From: Saccharopolyspora flava
GTDB taxonomy: Bacteria; Actinomycetota; Actinomycetes; Mycobacteriales; Pseudonocardiaceae
Direction: 5' to 3'
Length of the DNA stretch: 64,000 nt
Assembly (NCBI RefSeq): GCF_900116135.1
Contig: NZ_FOZX01000009.1
Coordinates: 124,001 to 188,000 of the forward strand
Part shown: positions 9,906 to 17,400 of the stretch, piece by piece
How positions within the stretch are numbered: position 1 is the stretch's first letter
Layout: every line of letters starts with the position of its first letter
Position numbers and translations under genes: made by a program
Notes under the pieces: generated by a model
The model's input: the letters and a program-made list of their open reading frames with translations, nothing else
What the model was told of the DNA's origin: nothing
Database searches by the model: none

Positions 9906-10424
9906 CTACTGCCTTCTGGGCACGGTCAGCCGGCCCTCGTTGATGGTGACCTCGTCCCCGACGAGTTCGATGAGCGCGCCACGACCGGTGCCGATCGTCA
10001 CGCCCTTCTCGTCGATCTGCACGAACGCGCCGCCCGGCGCGCGCAGCAGGATCCCCTCGCCGCCGGGCACGTCCGACATGAGCAGCTTGTGGTCGCCGGG
10101 CGTCTGGATGACCACCGGCTTGTCCTGGCCGCGCGCGTCCGGCGGCAGTTCCGCGCGGTCGCCGTACCAGCAGCCGGTCCAGACGGGGAAGCTCGGATCG
10201 CCCTGCTCGAACTCCACCCACACCCCGGCGCCGACCTCCGGCACCACGAACTGGCCCGCCTCGGATCCGGTGAACGGCAGGCACGGCAGCGCCCACGTGG
10301 AGGGCAGGTCGCCGAGCACGTCGGGCACCTGCGCGGTGATCCGGCCGATGCCCAGCGGATCGGCGTTGTCCATCACGCGACCCCGGAACTTGCCGAGGAA
10401 GCGGCTGTTCGGCCCGTCGGCCAT
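9906..10424 (-). CDS. Baseplate spike protein, gp5/VgrG OB-fold (Pvc8 C-terminal-like)
   Basis: 172 residues, ATG start 12 bases after the hub stop. The N-terminal half carries the OB-fold spike signature (FLGKFRGRVMDNADPLGIGR, then VPEVGAGVWVEFEQGDPSFP and VWTGCWYG), as in phage baseplate assembly protein V and gp45/VgrG. The C-terminal half is short alternating strands (GGAFVQIDEKGVTIGTGRGA), fitting a beta-helical needle. It would trimerise on the hub and carry the PAAR-like tip. Hub and spike are separate genes here; in VgrG and some Pvc8-type proteins they are fused. Confidence 0.88.
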   Translation of the reverse strand: MADGPNSRFLGKFRGRVMDNADPLGIGRITAQVPDVLGDLPSTWALPCLPFTGSEAGQFVVPEVGAGVWVEFEQGDPSFPVWTGCWYGDRAELPPDARGQDKPVVIQTPGDHKLLMSDVPGGEGILLRAPGGAFVQIDEKGVTIGTGRGALIELVGDEVTINEGRLTVPRRQ

Positions 10425-10436
10425 GCTGCGGTCCTC

Positions 10437-11576
10437 CTAGGGACGGACCCGATCGCCGGCTGCGACCAGGCCTTCGCGGGAGAGCGTGAAGTTCTGCTGG
10501 TAGGAACCGACGCGGATGTTGTGGGTGACGGACTTGACGTAGTAGTCGCCGTCGTAGGTCACGCCCGCCCCGCGCACCCCGACCAGCTCGCGGGGGCGCA
10601 GCAGGTAGCCGTGCCGGTTGACGTCGAGCTGCCCGGAGCCGTTGATCGCGTCCGCCGAGGTCGCCGCCTGCGCCAGAGCCCGCGCGCGGGCCCGCTCGGG
10701 GTCCATCTTCGCGGTGCCGGGCAACGCCTTTCGCTTCAACGCGGGCGAGGCGCGACGGGCCAGGGGAGGGCGCAGCGGGCCGATGTCGGGATCGGGCAGC
10801 AGCGTCACGTCCCGGGTGCGCGGGTCCTGCACGCGCGCCTCGGGTTGTTCGCGCGCCGTCCCGTCGTAGGCGAACGTCAGCTGGTCCACCGTGGACTCGG
10901 CGCCCATGTTGACGCTGAGCGCGTGCTGGCGCTGCCCGAGCCGCTTCTCCGGACCCCAGTAGGCGGTGGAACGGCCCGGCCGGGGACCGGGTTCGAGGTA
11001 GAAGGTGAAGCCGTTGGCGTGCGCGAGATCGTTGAGGTACGACAGGTCGGTGCTGGACTGGTAGTCGACCCGCAGCTGCTCGCGCGGCGGCTGGTGCACC
11101 TGCTCGCGCACGATGCGCGGCTCGATGCCGTAGTCGGCGTACTTGCCGAGGATCCGCTCGGCCCGCTGCGACGGCGCCAGGTTCGGGTAGCGCTCCGCGC
11201 GCTCCTCGAGGTCGAGCAGCAGCGTGAGGTCCTCGCCGGTGATGGTCAGCGTCGACTGCCCGGGCTGGTTGCTGGACCCGACCTCGTTGCGCACGATCAG
11301 CCCGTCCAGCAGCACGAACGGCGTGCCCTTGATCGTGACGACCACGATGATGCGAGTCTTCGGGTCGAAGAACCCCTCCGGCAGCAGCCGCTCGATGATG
11401 CGGCCCTTCTTGGTGAGGTCGAAGGCCAGCTGGAACCCGCTGCGCTCCCCGGCGGTGCTGGTGATCTGCGCAGACAGCAGCGCCTGCATCACCTCGGCGG
11501 GCACCGGGCGCGCGAGCTTCGGTCCCATCAGCAGGTTCAGGTGCACGGGCCCGCGCCCGACGGGGATCTCAGACAT
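10437..11576 (-). CDS. Baseplate hub protein, gp27/VgrG N-terminal-like
   Basis: 379 residues. The ATG overlaps the stop of the LysM-like gene. It carries the gp27-like / phage late-control-D-type pattern: GEDLTLLLDLEERAERYPNL, APSQRAERILGKYADYGIEP, then YQSSTDLSYLNDLAHANGFTF (about residues 120-195), and a C-terminal YYVKSVTHNIRVGSYQQNFT typical of hub proteins. The hub trimer sits between the tube and the spike. The following gene is the OB-fold spike, so the two together match a split VgrG/Pvc8. Confidence 0.88.
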   Translation of the reverse strand: MSEIPVGRGPVHLNLLMGPKLARPVPAEVMQALLSAQITSTAGERSGFQLAFDLTKKGRIIERLLPEGFFDPKTRIIVVVTIKGTPFVLLDGLIVRNEVGSSNQPGQSTLTITGEDLTLLLDLEERAERYPNLAPSQRAERILGKYADYGIEPRIVREQVHQPPREQLRVDYQSSTDLSYLNDLAHANGFTFYLEPGPRPGRSTAYWGPEKRLGQRQHALSVNMGAESTVDQLTFAYDGTAREQPEARVQDPRTRDVTLLPDPDIGPLRPPLARRASPALKRKALPGTAKMDPERARARALAQAATSADAINGSGQLDVNRHGYLLRPRELVGVRGAGVTYDGDYYVKSVTHNIRVGSYQQNFTLSREGLVAAGDRVRP

Positions 11577-11907
11577 GACCCAACCCGTCCGGTACGCCGA
11601 TGACCTTGCCGGGTTCGTCGGTGAGCTCGCGCGGGTCGAGCACGGGGTTGGCGTCGGCGATCCGCCACCACTGGCCGGGATCGCCGAAGTACCGCTGCCC
11701 CAGGTGATCCGGCCGTTCCCCCTCGGCGACCACGTGCGGCGAGGTGCTGTCGTCGTTCTTCGGGATGAGCCGGCGCTTCACGTACCGCACCTCGCTGCCG
11801 TCGGGCCGGCGGTGCACGGCGACCTCGGCGTCGTGATACCGGCTGGTCCGCGGGTACGGGTGCGCCCCGGGGATGTCGTCGAGGGCACTCTCGAACGGCT
11901 CGATCAC
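11569..11907 (-). CDS. LysM/gp53-like baseplate protein (Pvc7-like, C-terminal module)
   Basis: 112 residues. GTG start at 11907, just after the TAA of the CIS-tube-domain gene. The second half (GERPDHLGQRYFGDPGQWWR, IADANPVLDP, then GKVIGVPD) is the LysM-type fold used by gp53 and tail protein X, which links hub and wedge or the first tube ring. In PVC-type particles LysM belongs to the larger Pvc7. Here the preceding gene supplies the other half, so these two small genes probably work as one unit. Confidence 0.8.
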   Translation of the reverse strand: MIEPFESALDDIPGAHPYPRTSRYHDAEVAVHRRPDGSEVRYVKRRLIPKNDDSTSPHVVAEGERPDHLGQRYFGDPGQWWRIADANPVLDPRELTDEPGKVIGVPDGLGHV

Positions 11908-11909
11908 GC

Positions 11910-12587
11910 TTACCTCCCCATGTCCGCGGTGCTCAACCCCAACGCCCCCAACGACCCGGGCGCCGCGACACCGGCCATCCGCTCCTTCTGCGCCAGATGC
12001 GCCATGTACAGCTCGGCACCCCTGTGCCCGGCGGGCAGATCGCTGATCGTCAGCAGCTTCACGCTCAAGCTCAGACTCGCCCGGATCGGGTTCAGGTTGA
12101 CGTCGAAAGCCGACTCGTTAATGGAGAACTCCGACAGCTTCACGGGCACCACCCGCTTGCTGCCCCAGGTGAACAACGTCAACGGCATCTCGATCGGACT
12201 GATCTCGACAGCCCCGTTCTTCGCCAACCGGCTGTGCTCCCGAAGCTGCGCGGTCGATGGCTGCACCAGCATCTCCAGCGTGGCCAGCTGAGGATGAATC
12301 CCGCTGGGAGCAGCCACGTCCAGCTGATCGGTGGCGTCGAGCTCAGCGGTGAACTTCCACGACTCCTGAGCAGGCCCCTTCAACCGCAAGGCCTCGTTCT
12401 TGTCCCCGGTCCCACTCCCGCCGCCACCCCCATCACCCTCACCACCAGCAGCCTGCGGAGACACAGACCGCTCCAGCGTGTCGGGGTTGAACTGCAACAC
12501 GATCACCCGCTGCGGCGTCCCGCGCTCAGGATCAACAACAACGAGCCCGGACCGGATGGGCTTGGGGATGTTGGCGTATCGGGTCAC
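11910..12587 (-). CDS. CIS-tube-domain protein (Pvc7 N-terminal-like, tube/baseplate adaptor)
   Basis: 225 residues. It contains the motif VIVLQFNPDTLERSVSPQ (about residues 28-45), typical of the contractile-injection tube-protein N-terminal domain. A Gly-rich linker (EGDGGGGGSGTGDKNEALRL) follows, then a conserved part with LFTWGSKRVVPVKLSEFSIN. Family knowledge places such proteins at the tube/baseplate junction. It is directly followed by the LysM-like gene. The AT-richer immunity-like gene ends 46 bases upstream of its start, so the toxin cassette interrupts an otherwise standard structural order at exactly this point. Confidence 0.78.
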   Translation of the reverse strand: MTRYANIPKPIRSGLVVVDPERGTPQRVIVLQFNPDTLERSVSPQAAGGEGDGGGGGSGTGDKNEALRLKGPAQESWKFTAELDATDQLDVAAPSGIHPQLATLEMLVQPSTAQLREHSRLAKNGAVEISPIEMPLTLFTWGSKRVVPVKLSEFSINESAFDVNLNPIRASLSLSVKLLTISDLPAGHRGAELYMAHLAQKERMAGVAAPGSLGALGLSTADMGR

Positions 12588-12600
12588 AGGATCAACTCCG

Positions 12601-14450
12601 TTTTCACTTTAGGTGAATATGTCGGGAGTGTGCTTACTTCCACGGGATGCATTTCTCAATGGCAGGCTGCGCTTCCTGAAACAGAGATATTCCGAAGTTG
12701 AGAGCGTCGACAATCTCTTGGTAGTTTGACGACCGCATGACGATACCTGTTTCTGGAGGAGTCGCACCGTCGTTTCGGTTCTTGAGTGCTTCGGCAGCCA
12801 AATCCTGGTACCGACCACCAAGGGGTTCACCGCGAAAGTGCACGTAGAGTCCCATCGAAACGATTCCCCTGAAAATCTCTACATGGAGAGATAGGGTATA
12901 GGCGTCATGTGATTCTTGGTGGCGGAAGAAGTTTTCAGACCTAATGTAGTCGAAGGGGATGGGCGCTTCGTCCATGAGGGCCCGCGTCTGGTTAACTGAC
13001 AAATTATCTTCCGGGGTAATCTTATGCCCCTTCCTTGAGTGGCAGAATTCGTAGTACTTGGTGTCGAAGTCAATATGCTGGAGCGCGTTGACAATATTCT
13101 GTTCGAGCTCGTCGATCGTCACTTTTCCTCCATTGGGTCGCGACGGAACGTTCAGTGCTATACGTCGGGAGGGAGTTCCCTCAGGCTCTCCTCCAGGTAG
13201 CGTATCGTGACCCCGTGTTGGCGCGCTATCTCCTCAAATTGCTCCCTCTTTGCTGAGGTCAGATTGCTGGAGGGTACTTCGAGGTAGTAATCCCCTTGAA
13301 GGGTACCTGGGTTTCGATTCAATTTTGGACTCTTTGCGCTATTAATTGTGGTTCCTGCCCTGTATTTGAACTTGAGTTCTGCAATGTGTTCCCGGATGTC
13401 TCGATTGGTCATATTGCTAAAGTCAACAGCTTTCCTGGATATGATTTCGCCCCTTCGCGAGATATTTCCGTCTCTGTCTCGCTGCGGTGGACGGTATGTG
13501 TCGACGCGGTAGTGCTGGTCGTTTGATGTCTGGGGGCTCCTTCCTGTGATTCTTTTGTACTCGCTAGCTCCTCTTCTATCTGGGGTCAGGTTGACCTCGT
13601 GGTATGCATCTTCGTATCTTTCGTGCTCCTTTGCGTCGGCGTTAAAAGTGTTCCCCCGGGCGGTGGGGCCCCACTTCTGGTGCCAATTGCTCTGCACCAT
13701 CCAATCGTCGCGTTCACGTTGGATTGATCTAGGGTCGACCCCGCGCCGCTTCGCTTCCTTTTCTTTTGCGATTAGGTATTTTTGGTAGTCGTCTTCGTCG
13801 TACTTGTTTCGGAACTTTCCGTTAGGTCCGATTTCCTTTTTTCGGTAGTGGGCTCGAAGTCTGTCTCGTTTCTCCTCGAGCTCCGCTTCTGACATGTAGT
13901 TCCGTTTCGGGGTTAAGCTGTCATCGAGCTCTAGATCTTCTTTGTCGTCCTTGTTCTGATTTTGGCGACGCACCTGGCCCGAAAAGTCGGCGGGGTCATC
14001 TTCTTTGTTTTCGCTTTCTTTTCGCTCTCTGGGGAGCCTATCTATCGACGGGTGATCGTCCGTTGTCTCCTTTTCTGTGACGTTTTGTTCTGGGTTGAGT
14101 CGCGCGACGATTTGCCCCTTGGTGTCGCCCGTCATTGAAAGTGCTGTGAGTCGGTTCCAGGATCGTAGTGATGCGAGTGTCGCCTCCATTGCAGCGTGGA
14201 GTGTTCCTGCTGTTAAAAGGCTGCGAAGTGGTGGTCTAATCCGGGCTACAATTTTTCTCAGTCTGTCTTCTTTGGACTTCTTGGAATTTTCCTCATTCTT
14301 CCGTGTGGACTTCTTTTCTTCCTTCTCCTCTGCCGATTTCCTTTCGGTCTCGCGCCTGCGCGATTCCTTATCTTCCTGTGTCGACTTTCGGCTCTCGTTA
14401 TAGGGTTTCTTGACCGGCCGGTGGTTATTGGCGTCGGTGTCCTTTCGTCG
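12601..14450. other. AT-richer island: toxin C-terminus plus immunity-like gene
   Basis: Base composition changes sharply here. Three 60-base lines I counted gave 52% GC (12661), 57% (13201) and 43% (14281), against 70% in a neighbouring structural gene (11221). The island covers the last 430 or so codons of the giant gene and all of the immunity-like gene, and ends just before the CIS-tube-domain gene. Edges are approximate. No terminal repeats or target-site duplications were seen, so recombination within coding sequence is the likeliest route of entry. Confidence 0.8.
12634..13122 (-). CDS. Candidate immunity protein for the C-terminal toxin of the upstream giant protein
   Basis: 162 residues. 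GTG start with GGAGG four bases upstream, 35 bases after the stop of the giant DUF4157 gene. I do not recognise a named family. It is a small, soluble, acidic protein (MTIDELEQNIVNALQHIDFD at the start) with no signal peptide or membrane segment. It has features unlike the surrounding structural genes: low GC (52% in one 60-base line I counted, against about 70% nearby) and many A/T-ending codons. A short, AT-rich gene directly downstream of a toxin C-terminus is the classic position of a polymorphic-toxin immunity gene. The role is inferred from context only; it could also be an effector chaperone. Confidence 0.6.
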   Translation of the reverse strand: MTIDELEQNIVNALQHIDFDTKYYEFCHSRKGHKITPEDNLSVNQTRALMDEAPIPFDYIRSENFFRHQESHDAYTLSLHVEIFRGIVSMGLYVHFRGEPLGGRYQDLAAEALKNRNDGATPPETGIVMRSSNYQEIVDALNFGISLFQEAQPAIEKCIPWK

Positions 14451-17400
14451 GTTGTTGTCGTGTTGGCGGTGACGCGGATCGGTGGAGCTGTCTTTTTTCT
14501 TTGGTTTGGTGGGGTTTTTGTCGCGGTCTCGGTCCTTCGGACGGTTGGTGTCCTCCTTGGGCTTGTTGTGGTCCTCGTCCTTGTCCTTGCGGTTGGGCGA
14601 ATCCTTGTCGTCCAGGTCGGTCTTGGGCTTGGTGGAGTCCTCGTCGTCGGGTTTGCGGTCGGGAGACCGGTCCTGACGTGTGGACTGGTCGGTGTCGTCT
14701 TTGCGCTTCTTGGTGTCCGCGTCGTCCTTGGTCTTCTTGGTGTCGGCTTCGTCTTCCCGGCGTTTGCGGGGTGCGTCGGGCTTGGGTTTGGGCTTGGCGG
14801 ACGGTGTGGGCTTCTTGTCGGAGTCGTCCTCGTTCTTGCCCTTGGGCTTCCCGTCCTTGTCCTTGCCCGACGGGTTGTCTTCCCGATCCCGGTCGCGGTC
14901 GCGCTCCTGGTCCCGGTCGCGGTCTGGGCGCCGGCGGCCCGGGGTTTCGTCGTGGGGACGTTGGCGGTCGTTGTTCTCGCGGTCCCTGCGGTCGTTGTCG
15001 GGTTCCGACCTGCCGCGGTCGTTCCGCTTCTCGTCCCGGCGTTCCTCCGGGGTGCGTTCGCGGCGGGGGCCGTCTTGGCGCGGGCCGGGCTTGTCGCCCT
15101 GCTTCCGGGCCTGGTCGCGGGCCGATGAGCTGGGGGAGACGCGCTCGTCCTGGCGCCGGCGGTCCTCCTCGTTGCGGCCCTCGTCCCGGCGGTCGCTATC
15201 GCGGGGCTGCGTCGGGCGGCGCTGCCCGGGACGGTCGTCGCGCCTGCCCTCGCCGGGGCGCCTGTTGTCCGGGCCGGGCCGGTCGGTGCGACCGCGCGGG
15301 CGGCGGCCGCCTCGGGGCTCGTCGCCGTCGGCCGGTTGGTCGCGGGTCTTCTTGCGGCCCTTGGTCGGGAGGTTCTTGGCCATGCCCTTGAGGCGGTCGC
15401 CGACCTTGCCGACGTACTTGCCGATGCCCGACAGCAGGAACTCGTAGCCCAGCTCCAGCAGCGCGACGATGCCCGCGCTGATCGCCTTGGCGAACAGCAC
15501 GCCCGCGCCGCCCTTGCGGACGTTCTTCAGCCAGTTCAGCACCGCGCCGAAGGCCTTGAGGATCTCGCCGAGCGCACCGATCGCGGTGGAGATCGCGTCG
15601 ATGACCGCCGCGACCCAGCCGGCGCCGGGGATGAGCTTGGCGACGACCTTGGTGAGCACCAGCTCCCCGATGATGAGCGGCAGTTGCGGGACGATCGCGT
15701 TCCAGACCTGCTTGGCGATCCAGGCCAGGGTGATGCCGCCGTTGATGAGCTTGGTGAAGATCTGCTTCGGCAGCCCGAGGATCTCCTCCACCTTCTGCTG
15801 GAACCACGTCTCGATCGCCTTCGCGGCCTCGCGGAACAGGTGGTTCTGGGCGCCGTCCGAGGCGGAGCTCTTCGCGCTGTGGATCCAGCCGCCGGGGTCG
15901 CGCAGGAAGTCGACCGCGATGTCCTTGAACTGGCCGAACCCGTTGATGACCTTCTTGGCGAAGTCCATCACGGTGTCGACGGCGCCCTTGACGAAGTCGA
16001 TCGCCTCGTCCATCGCCTTCTTGAACAGGTCGATGAGCGCGACCAGGGCCTTGGCCAGCAGGAACAGGAACTCCAGCATCGCCATCATGAGCTGCTGGGC
16101 GAGCTTGGTGACGAACTCGATCGCCTTCATGATGAGCTCGCCGATGAACTTGATGACCTTCATCGCGAGTTCGACGATCGCCCGGATCATGGTCATCACC
16201 AGGTCGACGATCGCCTTGATGAGGTCCAGGACCAGGTCGACGATCTTGTCGATGATCTCGGTGATCAGACCGATGATGCCCTTGTCGAACGCCTCGATGA
16301 TGTCGTCGACGGCGTCGCGCGCGGCCTTGATGATGCGCACGACCGAGTCGATGAACTCCAGGAACTTGTTCTTGATCCACTCCAGGCCTTCGAGCAGCCA
16401 GTTGCCCGAACCGCTCTTGTTCTCCTCCTTCTTCGCCCCGGCGTCCCGCTCGGCGTTGCTGGCCTTGGTCCGGATCTTGTCGTTGTCGTCCCGCTGGCGG
16501 TCCTCGGTCTTCTTGTCGGTGTCCTTCTCGTGCTTCTCGACGTCCTCGTCGGCCTTGCGGTGCTTCTCGGTCTTCTTCTTGCCCAGCTTCCGGCGCTCGG
16601 TGTTCTGGTCCTCGCGCCAGTTCCGCCGCTCCTGGGTGACCTCGTCGACGGTGCGGCTGCGCTGATCGCTCTGCTGCTTGGTGTTCTTCTGGACTTCCTT
16701 GTCGACGTCGCGCTTGTGCTTGGCCTTGGCTTCGGCCTCGTCGGAGTCCTTCTTGCGGCGCGCGTCGGTGATCTGCTTCTCGCCCTGGCCGAACGGCTGC
16801 TTGAACTGCTTGGCGCGGTCGTGCATGACGACCTTCGACGCCGCGTCGCCGGGTACCCCGCCGTCACCGGGAGCTCCCTCGCCGCCCTTCTGCTTGTCAC
16901 GTCCGGCTTCCGGGACCTTGCCGCGCAGCTCCTTCTTCGGGGCGTCGGGGTAGACCTGGTTCTCGCCGCGGTCGCGCCCGGCGTCGTCGCGCGCCGTCTC
17001 GGTGGTCTGGTCGCTCTTGGTGGTGGCGTTGTCGTCCTGCTCGCGGGTCTTCGCAGCGGACTTGTCGCGCATTCCCACGCCGGGGGCGTCGCCGGTCTTG
17101 GCCTTCTTGAGCGCCTCGTCCTCGGTTGGAACGCCGTCGAGGATGTCCCAGATCGCCTTGGCCCACTCCCACAAGCTGTCGGGCGCTTCCTGCTCCTCGG
17201 CCGCGATCTTGCCCTTGTCCTTGGTCTTGCTCTGGTCCTTGACCTCGCGCTTCTCCTTCTCCGGCGCGTCGGCCTTCTTCGTGGGCGACTCGTCGTACTT
17301 CGCGGGCGCGTCGGACTTGGGCTTGCCCTCGAGGGTCTGCGGAGCGCCGGTGGGGCGCTGCATGGACGGCGGGCTGGAGGCGAGCTTCTTGTGCTCCTTG

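Noticed and set aside
14421..15128. A hydrophobic Val/Leu-rich open frame resembling a membrane protein on the plus strand
   Set aside because: It is the complement of the Asp/Lys/Arg-rich linker of the giant protein (complementary codons give V, L and G), so the hydrophobicity is an artefact.
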